Source: Bacteroidota bacterium (lineage in GTDB: Bacteria; Bacteroidota; Bacteroidia; Bacteroidales; VadinHA17). From it: a stretch of 64,000 bases of DNA. Position 1 is the stretch's first letter; the number at the start of each line of letters is the position of its first letter. The notes under the pieces are model-generated. The model did no database searches. It had not been told where the DNA came from and saw only the letters and a program-made list of their open reading frames with translations. Made by a program: the position numbers and the translations under genes. Location: the NCBI GenBank assembly GCA_016718875.1, contig JADKBL010000007.1:73824-137823 (forward strand), read 5' to 3'. This document shows, in pieces, positions 1 through 9,752 of the stretch.

Positions 1-32
1 TTAAGAGATAAATTCATTTATATCAACTGAAT

Positions 33-491
33 ATGAAAAAGTACATATTTGTTACTCTGTTTTTAATTATATGCCTGAATGCTTTTTCTCAGGATATTAA
101 TCCCGGATATGACTCAGTTCTTGCACGAAAACTTGGTGCCGATGAGTACGGTATGAAGAATTATGTTCTTGTTATTCTTAAGACAGGTCCGGCCATTGTT
201 GAGCCTGGTGCAAAACGCGACAGTCTTTTTAGAGGACATATGGCTAATATAAGCAGGCTTGCAGCTGAAGGAAAATTACTTGTAGCAGGACCTATAGGTG
301 AAAACAAGATGACCTACAGAGGAATATTTATTCTGAATGTCAGAACAATTGCGGAAGCAAGAGTCCTTCTTGATACCGATCCTACAGTGAAGGAGAAGAT
401 CTTTGATACAGAACTATTTCCATGGTATGGATCTGCAGCCCTGGGTGAATACCTTGAGGCGGACAGTAAAATACACAGGTACAGACATTAG
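33..491 (+). CDS. Secreted YCII-domain protein
   Basis: A 152-residue protein with a clear N-terminal signal peptide (hydrophobic residues 4-18, ending FSQ). The rest resembles a YCII (YciI-like) domain, a small ferredoxin-like fold of uncertain enzymatic role. The family-like pattern is seen in the run from NYVLVILKTGP through the LAAEGKLLVAGP stretch (about residues 43-100), where a conserved Gly-Pro and the 'phase' of strand-helix-strand are recognisable. Most YCII proteins are cytoplasmic, so an exported one is somewhat unusual, although secreted versions are common in Bacteroidota. It ends one base before the convergent OB-fold lipoprotein gene. The function is not known. Confidence 0.8.
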   Translation: MKKYIFVTLFLIICLNAFSQDINPGYDSVLARKLGADEYGMKNYVLVILKTGPAIVEPGAKRDSLFRGHMANISRLAAEGKLLVAGPIGENKMTYRGIFILNVRTIAEARVLLDTDPTVKEKIFDTELFPWYGSAALGEYLEADSKIHRYRH

Positions 492-965
492 TTATTTGAC
501 CAAACCACCCTCTTCCATTAATACATTATAGAAGTAGCCATAGCCAAAATCCTTATCGAGGCTTATTTTTCCCTCAAAGGTTACTGTATCTCCAACTGAT
601 GCAGCCTGAAGAGTGGTAACCGTAAGGTCATAAACACCTTCAGCTTCTGTGCCATCCTGAATATGAATCCAGTTTTTGCCCATTATCTCTTCATTTACCT
701 TGGTGACAACACCTTTTACTTTTATTGTCTTGCCTGAGAATGATTTCTTATCAGCCATCAGTCTGCCTATTGTAATGCAGCTCTCGCAAGGTGTGATTTT
801 TATATCAGCTTTTACAGCAACGGGCTTAACCTGATGCTGCTGCCCTGTCATAGGCATATTTTGATTCTTTTCCTCAAATGATTCCTTAACAAGAGGGCCT
901 GATCCGGGACCTTTGCATGAGGCAATTGTAAATGATAACAGGAGGAAGGCAATAAACTTATTCAT
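492..965 (-). CDS. OB-fold-like lipoprotein next to a tetraheme cytochrome
   Basis: About 157 residues from the ATG at 965. A longer frame reaches 1049, but the lipoprotein signal (FLLLSFTIASC) begins right after this inner Met, so the inner start is chosen. A lipid-modified Cys is followed by a linker and then an OB-fold-like domain (about residues 65-157) with the GKTIKVKGVVTKVNEE strand pattern and WIHIQDGT, as in small OB-fold nucleic-acid/ligand-binding domains. A CESC pair stands just before the domain. It lies downstream of a periplasmic tetraheme cytochrome c on the same strand, with a hairpin between, so a role near extracytoplasmic electron transfer is plausible. No ligand can be assigned. 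Confidence 0.75.
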   Translation of the reverse strand: MNKFIAFLLLSFTIASCKGPGSGPLVKESFEEKNQNMPMTGQQHQVKPVAVKADIKITPCESCITIGRLMADKKSFSGKTIKVKGVVTKVNEEIMGKNWIHIQDGTEAEGVYDLTVTTLQAASVGDTVTFEGKISLDKDFGYGYFYNVLMEEGGLVK

Positions 966-1001
966 GGCTATAAAATGATTATTGTTTGGTTCATTAATAA
1001 A

Positions 1002-1040
1002 ACAAATCCTTTGCCGCTCAGACGAAGGCAAAGGATTTGT
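1002..1040 (-). terminator. Long perfect stem-loop terminator after the cytochrome gene
   Basis: ACAAATCCTTTGCC (1002-1015) pairs perfectly with GGCAAAGGATTTGT (1027-1040), a 14-bp stem with an 11-base loop. Read on the minus strand it is followed by TTTATTAA. It sits 21 bases beyond the end of the cytochrome gene and upstream of the lipoprotein start, so it probably ends or attenuates transcription between the two. Confidence 0.7.
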
Positions 1041-1061
1041 CAGACTCATTCTGCTGTTATA

Positions 1062-1595
1062 TTATTTTTTTGCAGCAGGATTCGGATGAGCTATTTTTGC
1101 AGAATACTCAGCAAATTTGAAATCCTTGTGGAAAGGGTTTTCAGGATTATGGCATGTTTTGCAAACCTTCTCATCAGGAATTATCAGACCATTTTTGAGA
1201 GCCAGAGCCTGATTCTTCATGATTGTTGGTGATTTGTATGCACTTCCAGGACCATGGCATGATTCGCATGATACACCTTCTGTGGCAAGAATGCCTCCGC
1301 GAAGATTAGCTGCTACTGCATCATAGGTTGAGTGGCACTTAAGACATTTGGCTTCTTTTGTAGGATCTGCAATTCCATTCTTCTTTGCATAATCGAGTGA
1401 TTCCTTGCTTGCAAGTGATTTAAGGGCCTGTGAATGCTTATCCTTTGCCCACTTGTTGAACTGCTCACCAGTGGCTGGTTTGTTATGACATACCTTGCAC
1501 TTATCAGCACCTATATATTTGAAGGTTTGTGCCGAAACTGTCCCTGCGATAAGAAGAGACAGGCAAATTACGAACAGATTTTTTTTATTCATCAT
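1062..1595 (-). CDS. Periplasmic tetraheme cytochrome c (c554-like)
   Basis: 177 residues. A signal peptide (residues 1-22, ending VSAQ) sends it to the periplasm. Four CxxCH heme-c sites are visible: CKVCH (33-37), CLKCH (84-88), CESCH (110-114) and CKTCH (145-149), with extra His residues that could be distal ligands. Size, spacing and the GVSCESCHGPGS signature fit the cytochrome c554 family of multiheme electron carriers. The redox partner is not visible here. The neighbouring OB-fold lipoprotein may be functionally linked. Two Met codons stand in tandem at the start (1595 or 1592). Confidence 0.9.
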   Translation of the reverse strand: MMNKKNLFVICLSLLIAGTVSAQTFKYIGADKCKVCHNKPATGEQFNKWAKDKHSQALKSLASKESLDYAKKNGIADPTKEAKCLKCHSTYDAVAANLRGGILATEGVSCESCHGPGSAYKSPTIMKNQALALKNGLIIPDEKVCKTCHNPENPFHKDFKFAEYSAKIAHPNPAAKK

Positions 1596-1742
1596 GACGT
1601 TTTAAGTTAAGTTTAAATCTGATTTGGTTTTATTGGTTTCTGGTTATTTTGCTCTTTGTACAAATATAATACAAATTGGATACCATAATTTTCAAAAACT
1701 GATAAACACGAGGAAATCGGAATTTAATATCCCTCCAACAGC

Positions 1743-1772
1743 TTGAATTATCGGGGGCTTTTGTTATTTTTG
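1743..1772 (+). promoter_or_regulatory. Bacteroidota-type promoter for prfC
   Basis: TTG at 1743-1745, a 19-base spacer, then TATTTTTG at 1765-1772, which fits the -33 TTG / -7 TAnnTTTG consensus of the Bacteroidota housekeeping sigma factor. It lies 19 bases before the GTG at 1792. Confidence 0.5.
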
Positions 1773-1791
1773 CACCTTCTAATTTTTTTTT

Positions 1792-3380
1792 GTGGACCTC
1801 AGAAGCGAAATAAGCAGGAGAAGAACCTTTGCCATAATCAGTCACCCGGATGCTGGCAAAACTACACTTACAGAGAAGCTACTTCTTTTCGGCGGAGCTA
1901 TACAGACAGCTGGTGCGGTAAGGAGCAACAAGATAAGGAAAACAACCACATCCGACTTTATGGAGATTGAGAAGCAGAGAGGGATCTCTGTCTCAACTTC
2001 GGTTATGGCTTTTGAATACAATAATATCAGGATCAATATCCTTGATACACCTGGGCATAAAGATTTTGCAGAAGATACTTATCGTACCCTTTCTGCTGTC
2101 GACAGTGTCATTCTTGTTGTCGATTCGGTTAAAGGTGTTGAGGAACAAACCCGCAAGCTCATGGAGGTTTGCCGTATGAGGCATACTCCTGTAATGATTT
2201 TCATAAACAAGATGGACAGGGACGGAATGAGCCCGTATGATCTGCTTGATGACCTTGAGAAGGAACTTCATATAGCTGCATGTCCATATACCTGGCCCAT
2301 TGGAAGCGGTAAACAGTTCAGGGGTGTTTATAATATTTTCAAAAGGAGATTCAGCTGTTTGCTCCTGAAAAACAGGCATACCTGAAAGTCTGATATGTAC
2401 ACGTGATATACAGATCCAAAGCTCAAAGAACTTGTAGGAGAGGAGAATATATCAAAGTTATGGGAAGAAGTGGATTTCATTGAGGATATGTTTGAAACTT
2501 TCAATATGTCTCTCTACCGCGAAGGCTATCTGGCCCCCTTGTTTTTTGGAAGTGCCCTCAATAATTTCGGTGTCCTCGAGCTGCTCGAGACTTTCCTTGA
2601 AATTGCCCCCTGTCCTGGTCCGGTAGAATCATCCTTGCGTCAGATAATACCTTCTGAAAAGCAGCTTACAGGTTTTGTTTTCAAGATTCATGCTAACCTT
2701 GATCCTAATCATCGCGACAGGATCGCCTTCCTTCGTATCTGCTCAGGTAAATTTGAAAGGAATAAGTTTTTTTATCACACAAGGATAAAAAAGAACCTGA
2801 GATTCTCTTCACCGGCAAGTTTCATGGCCAACAACAAGAGTATTGTTGAAGAGGCATTTCCAGGTGATGTTGTAGGTCTTTATGATAATGGAAATTTCAA
2901 AATCGGAGATACTCTTACTGAAGGAGAAGAGCTTTATTTTCAGGGAGTTCCGAGTTTTTCACCGGAGATTTTGAAGGAAGTCATCAATCTCGACCCGATG
3001 AAAACAAAACAGCCCGAAAAGGAGTATGGCAGATGACTGATGAAGGAGTTGCACAGCTCTTCCTGCAGCAGCCTGGTAACAGGAAAATAATTGGAACCGT
3101 AGGTGAATTGCAATATGAAGTAATCAGGTTCAGACTTGAACATGAGTATGGAGCAAAATGCAACTTTACAAGCCTCCCTTTTGTAAAAGCCTGCTGGATA
3201 ACCACTGACGACAAGAAAGAACTGGAGGCATTTATCCGGAGGAAACCGGGTGCTATAGCATATGACAAGGAAAATAATCCTGTCTTCTTTGCCGAAAGTG
3301 AATGGATGCTCCGACTTGCCAGGGAGAATTTCCCCTCAATAACTTTCCACGAAACTTCAGATTTCAAGCTTAATATTTGA
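1792..3380 (+). pseudogene. prfC: Peptide chain release factor 3, frameshifted
   Basis: RF3 is the translational GTPase that recycles RF1/RF2 from the ribosome. The first part (GTG at 1792 to about 2340) has the G1 loop (SHPDAGKTTL), the switch region (RGISV), DTPGHKDF, and NKMD. The frame is then lost. One base is missing near 2350 (the next frame reads KEIQLFAPEKQAYLKV), another shift falls near 2385-2410, and from DPKLKELVGEE the original frame continues to 3036. A third lesion at about 3015 (one A too few in GAAAAGG) moves the C-terminal domain (TDEGVAQLF... to 3380) to another frame. All domains are present and well conserved, so the gene may be intact in the cell and only misread in sequencing. 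Confidence 0.85.
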
Positions 3381-3495
3381 TTTTGTATTCACTGAGGAAG
3401 TGATATTTGCAATTATTTTCTGAAAATGAACAATTTGGGATTATAATTGTCTTACATCGTAGATTTCTTAAGGGTAAACCAAAAACTTCTTCAGT

Positions 3496-5448
3496 ATGGC
3501 AACATCTAACCCGGGGGCCTACATACCCCATAAAGTCCTTTTCAAAGATTCATATGTTTCTTCAATGGAGGAATATCACAAAATGTATTCCGACAGTATC
3601 AAGAACAGTTCAAAATTCTGGGAACGGCAGGCCAGGGAGCTTCTTCACTGGCAGCACGATTTCCAGATGGTGAGTGACTGCGATTTTTCAGAAGGATTAG
3701 TTTCTTGGTTTCTCGGGGGGAAACTAAACGCATGCGAGAATGCAGTAGACAGGCATGTACAGGAACGCGGTGATCAGGTTGCTATAATTTGGGAACCGGA
3801 TGAACCCGGTAAAGAAGTAAGAATAACATACAGGGAACTCCAAAGAAAAGTTTCCAGGATGGCTAACGTATTAAGACATAACGGTATACGCAAGAGAGAC
3901 AGGGTGGCTATATATATGCCCATGATACCTGAAGCTGTTTATGCCATGCTTGCATGTGCCAGGATTGGTGCGGTTCATTCGGTTGTATTTGCCGGATTCA
4001 GTGCCGAATCGCTTCGTGACAGAATAAACGATGCAAAATGCAAGGCAGTTATAACAGCCGATGAGGCGGTGAGAGGTAAGAAGATAATTCCACTAAAAAG
4101 GATGGCAGATGAGGCTGTAATGGCCTGCCCTTCTGTAGAGCATGTATTTATTACAAGAAGGACAGGTAATAAAGTCCCATTCTATCCTCCCCGTGACATT
4201 TGGATGGATGAAGCGATGGAAGGAGAAAGGCCTTATTGCCCCATTGAACACATGGACTCGGAGGATACATTATTCCTGCTTTATACTTCAGGCAGCACCG
4301 GCAAACCAAAAGGAGTATCACATACAACTGCGGGATATTTACTATACTCAGCGCTAACACATAAGTATGTCTTTGATTACAAGCCTGGTGAGGTTTATGC
4401 CTGTGTCGCGGATATAGGGTGGATAACGGGTCATTCTTATGTCGTTTACGGCCCCTTGTTGAATGGTGCTACAACAGTACTGTTTGAAAGTATCCCGACC
4501 TATCCTGATGCAGGAAGGTACTGGGAGATGGTTGAAAGACTTAAGATTAACCAGTTTTATACCGCCCCGACTGCCCTTCGTGCCATACAGCGTGAAGGTG
4601 ACGCTTTTGTTACAAAATACGACAGATCTTCACTAAGAATACTTGGTACAGTTGGCGAACCAATTAATCCTGAAACTTGGAAGTGGTATTACAATGTGGT
4701 TGGAAACGGAAAATGCTCAATTGTTGATACCTGGTGGCAAACAGAGACAGGTGGTATACTTATAACTCCTTTGCCCGGGGCAATTCCGACTAAGCCCGGA
4801 TCGGCAACTCTGCCTTTCTTTGGCATTGAAGCAGTCCTTCTTACGGCTGAGGGAGAAGAGATCAAAACAACTGAAGGTTCAGGACTTCTTGCAATTAAGG
4901 GTCCATGGCCAAGTATGGCCCGTACAATACAGGGAGACCATATGCGGTTTTATGAGACTTATCTTAAACAGTACAAAGGATATTATCTTACAGGCGACGG
5001 GGCAACAAGGGATGAAGACGGCTATTACTGGCTTACTGGTCGTGTTGATGATGTGATGAACGTTTCAGGTCACAGGATCGGTTCTGCAGAAATTGAAAGT
5101 GCCCTTGTGTCACATCCTTTCTGTTCAGAAGCTGCCGTTGTTGGTTATCCTCATGCAATAAAAGGCGAAGGTATCTTTGCTTATGTCATCCTTAAGGAAG
5201 GTTATGAAGCCGATGAAGAGCTTGTTGGAGAACTCAGGAATGAGGTCAGAAGACACATCGGAGCATTTGCAACACCCGATCAGATACTTATAACACCGGG
5301 ACTTCCCAAGACACGTTCAGGTAAAATAATGAGGAGAATTCTCCGGAAAATTGCATCGGCAGAAACAGAGGACCTTGGTGATATATCAACACTGGCCGAT
5401 CCTGCAATAGTTGAGACTCTTATCAAATTAAGAGGTGAACTAAGCTAA
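3496..5448 (+). CDS. acs: Acetyl-CoA synthetase
   Basis: 650 residues, the normal length for AMP-forming acetate-CoA ligase. It activates acetate to acetyl-AMP and then acetyl-CoA in the cytoplasm. Visible family features are the N-terminal ACS cap domain, the P-loop-like YTSGSTGKPKGV, the DTWWQTETGG acetate/AMP-binding motif, the YLTGDGA hinge region, and the C-terminal KTRSGKIMRR with the Lys that is acetylated in homologues. It is monocistronic, converges on the kinase gene at 5466 with 17 bases between them, and is free of frameshifts although the gene before it is broken. Confidence 0.97.
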   Translation: MATSNPGAYIPHKVLFKDSYVSSMEEYHKMYSDSIKNSSKFWERQARELLHWQHDFQMVSDCDFSEGLVSWFLGGKLNACENAVDRHVQERGDQVAIIWEPDEPGKEVRITYRELQRKVSRMANVLRHNGIRKRDRVAIYMPMIPEAVYAMLACARIGAVHSVVFAGFSAESLRDRINDAKCKAVITADEAVRGKKIIPLKRMADEAVMACPSVEHVFITRRTGNKVPFYPPRDIWMDEAMEGERPYCPIEHMDSEDTLFLLYTSGSTGKPKGVSHTTAGYLLYSALTHKYVFDYKPGEVYACVADIGWITGHSYVVYGPLLNGATTVLFESIPTYPDAGRYWEMVERLKINQFYTAPTALRAIQREGDAFVTKYDRSSLRILGTVGEPINPETWKWYYNVVGNGKCSIVDTWWQTETGGILITPLPGAIPTKPGSATLPFFGIEAVLLTAEGEEIKTTEGSGLLAIKGPWPSMARTIQGDHMRFYETYLKQYKGYYLTGDGATRDEDGYYWLTGRVDDVMNVSGHRIGSAEIESALVSHPFCSEAAVVGYPHAIKGEGIFAYVILKEGYEADEELVGELRNEVRRHIGAFATPDQILITPGLPKTRSGKIMRRILRKIASAETEDLGDISTLADPAIVETLIKLRGELS

Positions 5449-5465
5449 TGGTGAAGATTTGCTGA

Positions 5466-7064
5466 TCAGACTGATACTGGCAGGGTGAATATAAATTTGC
5501 TGCCTTTGCCAGGTAAACTTTCTGCCCGGATTTTTCCGTTATGTTTTTCTACAAATTCTTTGCAGAGCAATAATCCCAGGCCTGTTCCCTTTTCTTTTGC
5601 AGTGCCTTTGGTAGTTGCTAACTGAGATATATCGAATAGCTTAATTAAATCCTGAGGTTCTATTCCAATTCCGTTATCGGAAACGGTTATTGTCACATTT
5701 TCAGCATCCTTATCTGCAATAATTTGTATTTCCCCGTTTCTGTTTGTAAATTTTATAGCATTTGAGACAAGGTTCCGCAAAATAATTTTTAGCATATCAG
5801 CGTCTGCAAAAACAGATAAATGGTCTAATCTGGAATAATCAATTGAAATGTCTTTTGCACTGGCTTTCTGACTCAGAGTTTTAAGGATTTCGACACAGAT
5901 ATCTGTAAAACTCAGATTATGTGGTTCGAAAGGAATAATACCCTGTTGTTTTCTTGCCCATATTAATAATTCATCAAGGAGATCTGATGTGTTTTTTGTC
6001 AGTTTATTTATGTCATTTGCAATAGCTCTGATTTCGTCTGCATTAAGTTTGCTCTTATCTTCCATCAGCACTTCTGACAGACCAAGAAGGTTATTTAATG
6101 GACTTTTAAGATCATGTGAAAGGATTGTTATAAAAAGGTCTTTATCAGTATTAAGCTTTTTTAATTCACTGTTCTGATGTTGTATTACTGATTCTGATTC
6201 TTTAAGGCTCGTATTATTTCTTGCAACTCCTAATAATTCGTTTGGAGCAGTCTTCACTAAACGCATTTCAAAATGCTGTTTGCCTTTTGGAAAATCAATA
6301 GAATACTCAAAAATCTGAAGCAGATCGGTCTCTAAGGCTTTCTTAATGGCATGCATTCCCTGTTCCGCAATTTTTGCAGGCATTACTTCATTTAGTGTTT
6401 TTCCTATGAACAATTCCTTTTCAAGCATTAATGTATCAAATTTGCTGCACTGGCTATCAAGGAATGTCCCTTTCGCATCAAAATAAAACAACATATCGGG
6501 CAGCGCCGACATTGTAGTTCGGTATTTTTTTTCACTTTCCTCAAGTGTTTGCTTGACTATAATGCGTTCAGTAATTTTTGAAATCCTTTCGGCATAATTG
6601 TCAATAAGATTTTGTTCAAAAAAGTCAATAAAGGGCAGATTTTCCTTGTAAGTGACAATTAATTCTCCTGCAGGTTTTTTAAACAGATTAATCGGTGAAG
6701 ACAAAATTTTCCGGGTTTTGTGTATTTTGAAGTTTTTGAGATTACAGTACTTTTTATTATCGATTTCAAGATACAATAACCTTCCCGGGAATGCCATACT
6801 ATCAGGGACAACATTATTAACAAATTCCTGATATATATCTTCCAGATTATTATATTCTTCTGTTAATTGGCCTAGTAGAAAAATACCGTTTAATTCTTTT
6901 ATTCTTTCATGTGAATTATCTTCACAATCTTTTAGTGATTGTTCAGTCTTCCTGAGTTTATCAATATCAGCCAGGGATCTTCTATTTAATAAATTGTATT
7001 CCTCCTGTAATAAGTTAAACTCCTTTTGAAGTTCTTTATCGCTGATCAGCTTTTTATTCATCAT
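5466..7064 (-). CDS. Cytosolic PAS-containing sensor histidine kinase
   Basis: 532 residues with no membrane segment. The order is an N-terminal coiled coil (1-55), a GAF-like or unassigned sensory region (60-165), a PAS domain (about 180-290), and a HisKA dimerisation domain with phospho-acceptor His317 in SHDLKSPLNNLL. The HATPase domain follows, with N box NLVSNAIKFT (about 431-440), DNGIGIEP and GTGLGL. Its start codon directly follows the stop of the upstream hybrid kinase (TAG then ATG), so the two are co-transcribed and probably translationally coupled. No receiver is fused to it. The upstream protein carries one, which makes a phosphorelay between them possible. Confidence 0.9.
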   Translation of the reverse strand: MMNKKLISDKELQKEFNLLQEEYNLLNRRSLADIDKLRKTEQSLKDCEDNSHERIKELNGIFLLGQLTEEYNNLEDIYQEFVNNVVPDSMAFPGRLLYLEIDNKKYCNLKNFKIHKTRKILSSPINLFKKPAGELIVTYKENLPFIDFFEQNLIDNYAERISKITERIIVKQTLEESEKKYRTTMSALPDMLFYFDAKGTFLDSQCSKFDTLMLEKELFIGKTLNEVMPAKIAEQGMHAIKKALETDLLQIFEYSIDFPKGKQHFEMRLVKTAPNELLGVARNNTSLKESESVIQHQNSELKKLNTDKDLFITILSHDLKSPLNNLLGLSEVLMEDKSKLNADEIRAIANDINKLTKNTSDLLDELLIWARKQQGIIPFEPHNLSFTDICVEILKTLSQKASAKDISIDYSRLDHLSVFADADMLKIILRNLVSNAIKFTNRNGEIQIIADKDAENVTITVSDNGIGIEPQDLIKLFDISQLATTKGTAKEKGTGLGLLLCKEFVEKHNGKIRAESLPGKGSKFIFTLPVSV

Positions 7065-9458
7065 CTAAATATTACAGTTCTTATTGATTAATTCATACAA
7101 TAATGATTTTTTAATAGGTTTTGTAATATAATCATTGCATCCCGCTTCAATTGCTTTTTCTTTGTCGCCCGGGAATGCAAAAGCAGTTTGGGCAATTATT
7201 ATTACATCTTTATTGAATAAACGGATTTGTCTTGTGGCTTCAAGTCCATCCATTTTTGGCATTCTGATGTCCATAAGTATCAGATCAAGATCAGGATTGT
7301 TACGACAGGCTTCTATTGATTCAATACCAGTTATTGCATGAGATATTTCATTTCTGTTATTCTGGAGCATCCTGGTGATAAGTGATGATGATATTTCGTC
7401 ATCTTCCACTATTAATATTTTCAGTATTTTTAAATCAATATCTTTTTGTCCTTCAAAAGGATTTATATGTATTTCCGTACTCTTCTCATATACCGGATTA
7501 TATGGAATAGTAAAATAGAATGTTGAGCCTCTTGCTTCTTCGCTTTCCAGCCATATTTTCCCCCCAAGCATTTCAACAAATGACTTGCAGATCGCTAATC
7601 CGAGCCCACTGCCTTCATACCCTCTGTTATATGATTCACTGCCCTGCCTGAATCTCTCAAAAATAATTTCATGCTGATTCTGCGGAATGCCCACTCCAGT
7701 GTCTTTTACATAGAATTCAAGATAAGCCGCCTTTTTTATATATCCGAGTTCAATTGAACCATCATACGTAAATTTAATTGTTTTTCATTATCGGTTTTAA
7801 TAATCGCATCTTTTGAGAGCAATCCGTTTCGAAATGTAAATTTCAGCCCTTTTATCTCAGTTTCGGGCTTAAAAAATTTATATGTGAATTCAATTTTTTC
7901 ATTAATATCTGAATCATTAATATCAACTACAGTTAGTCCTGATTCAATTTTCGAAATGTCCACAATATTATTGATCGTATTTAACATGCGGGCACCACTT
8001 ATCTGGATAGTATTTATAAAATCATTTTGTTCATCACTTGATAAATTAGGTTCTTTCAGAAGTTCAGTAAAACCTATTATTCCATTCATTGGAGTACGGA
8101 TCTCATGGCTCATATTTGTCAGAAAAGCTGATTTAAGGCGATCGCTCTCTTCGGCTTTTTCCTTAGCACTTATCAGTTCAGTCTCTTTCTTTTTTCTTTC
8201 TGCTATCTCCTGAAAAATTTCAAGCATAGCTTTTTTACCCTGGTATATCATTCCGGTATGACTGATCTCATATATGCTGTTACCTATAACTCCTTGTGAT
8301 TCATAAACATTCGTTTCTCCGACATTAATACCTTCTATCAGGGGGCAATTATTGCATTGCTTTTTATCATCCCTGTATAAATCCCAGCATTTTTTCCCGA
8401 TAGAATTTTCCCCTGTTATTCTTTTTAAAATATCATTCTGGAATAATATGGTGCCGGTTTCATCAACAATATCCATTCCGAATGGTATCGTTTTAAGAAG
8501 GATATCGCTGAAGGCCAGGCTGTTTTTAAGATCTTCCTCTGCTAGTTTTCGTTCGTTTATTTGTATATTAAGTTCTTTGTTTACAATAATCAGTTCCAAG
8601 ACAAGCTTTTCTTTCTCTTTTGCCAGCATGAGTTCTTTGTTCGTAAAGATGATCTCTGCTGCGCGTTTTGCTTTTTCTATATTAGCTATAACAAGCTCAG
8701 CTGCACGCTTTGCTTTCTCTACAGTGGCTATGATGAGCTCAGCAGCGCATTTTGATTTTTCACTTTTTTGATATATGAGTTCCTTGTTGGCAATGACTAA
8801 CTCGGCCGAACGTTTTGCTTTTTCTACGTTGGCAATCACTAATTCGGCTGCACGTTTTGCCTTCTTAATATTCGCAATTACTAATTCTGCTTCTCGTTTT
8901 GATTTCTCTGCTTCAGCAATATTTAATTCTGCCGCACGCTTTTCCTTCTCACACACCTGGTATGAAAGTTCTTTGCCTGCAATAACCAATTCAGCTGCAA
9001 GTTTTGCTTTCTCAATGTTAGCAATGACCAACTCTGCTTCACGTTTTGTCTTATTTACGTCAGCAATTACCAACTCTGCTGCAAGCTTTACTTTCTGTTC
9101 ATTTTGTCGCGTAACTTCTTTATCTGCAATGATTAATTCATCTATTCGTTTTTCTTTTTCTAAGTTTGCAATGACTAATTCTGCCGCACGTTTTGCCTTC
9201 TCTGCATTGGCAATTACCAATTCTGCCGCGCGTTTTGCTTTTTGTGACTTAGCGACTACTAACTCTGCCGCACGCTTTGCTTTTTCTTTTGTTAGCTATT
9301 ACCAATTCCGCCGCACGTTCTGCTTTATCCTTTTTAGCAACATCAAGTTCTGCCGATAGTTTCTCTTTTTCTTCGTTTGCAATTACCAACTCCGCTGCAA
9401 GTTCTGACTTCTCTTCATTGGCAATGACTAACAAATCGCTCTTTGCTTTCTTCGTCAT
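7065..9458 (-). pseudogene. Hybrid histidine kinase with VIAN coiled-coil repeats, frameshifted
   Basis: The conceptual product is a soluble hybrid kinase. It starts with about nineteen units of a 14-residue ELVIANxEKAKRAA repeat (some stretched to 20-21), predicted to form a long coiled coil. Then come a PAS domain with a CNNCP motif, HisKA (SHEIRTPMNGIIGFTELL), HATPase (GSGLGLAICKSF) and a receiver (VEDDE, LMDIRMPKMDG, ITKPI). Two lesions break it. One is an extra A near 9285, where KEKAKRAA becomes KRKSKACG. The other is a gap near 7775, where the frame shifts and the usual N-box segment between NEKQL and KFTYDGS is absent. The second lesion would remove ATP-binding residues and is more than a homopolymer slip. 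It precedes another kinase with no gap. Confidence 0.8.
8500..9458 (-). repeat. Coding 42-bp tandem repeat (VIAN units)
   Basis: The kinase N-terminus is encoded by a degenerate 42-bp tandem array, about nineteen copies, consensus ELVIANxEKAKRAA. About every fourth unit is longer and contains KELxYQ or similar. Because it is so regular the opposite strand is open over long stretches as well (for example 8775-9359), but that reading is a by-product of the repeat. Confidence 0.85.
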
Positions 9459-9672
9459 ATCATTAATTGTATAGTTGGAAGCAATTAAAACCAGTTAAAA
9501 CAAAATTGATTTTGCTGCTTAATACAGTGTATAAGGCATTACAGGGCAAAGGTAAGCCCGGTGATTCCTTTTTGCCTTACACAATTGCTATAAGAAGTTA
9601 CATTATTCACACTTATTCTTGTGGCAATTAATGATTTACAAAATGACATTTTCTCGGTTTGCAATCATTACC

Positions 9673-9702
9673 TTTGACGTGGCCAATTAATGTTTACATT
9701 TG
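9673..9702 (+). promoter_or_regulatory. Promoter for the ABC-F gene
   Basis: TTTG at 9673-9676, an 18-base spacer, then TACATTTG at 9695-9702 (TAnnTTTG). It supports the start at 9753 rather than an upstream ATG at 9690, which would lie inside the promoter. Confidence 0.5.
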
Positions 9703-9752
9703 CAGGCCTGCACATTTCATGCAGCGAAACTTTAAATTTATTTCAACTTTTC

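Noticed and set aside
975..1232. Plus-strand frame over the cytochrome gene
   Set aside because: It is a shadow of the minus-strand cytochrome and the hairpin. It has no domain and no separate promoter.
8775..9359. Long open frame on the plus strand (Ser/Phe/Ala-rich repeats)
   Set aside because: It is the antisense of the 42-bp VIAN repeat. The composition is a mirror of the kinase repeat, there is no family match, and the kinase frame continues into PAS and HisKA domains.
9690..9752. Longer N-terminus for the ABC-F protein
   Set aside because: The extra 21 residues overlap a good promoter (TACATTTG) and are not found at the start of the family.
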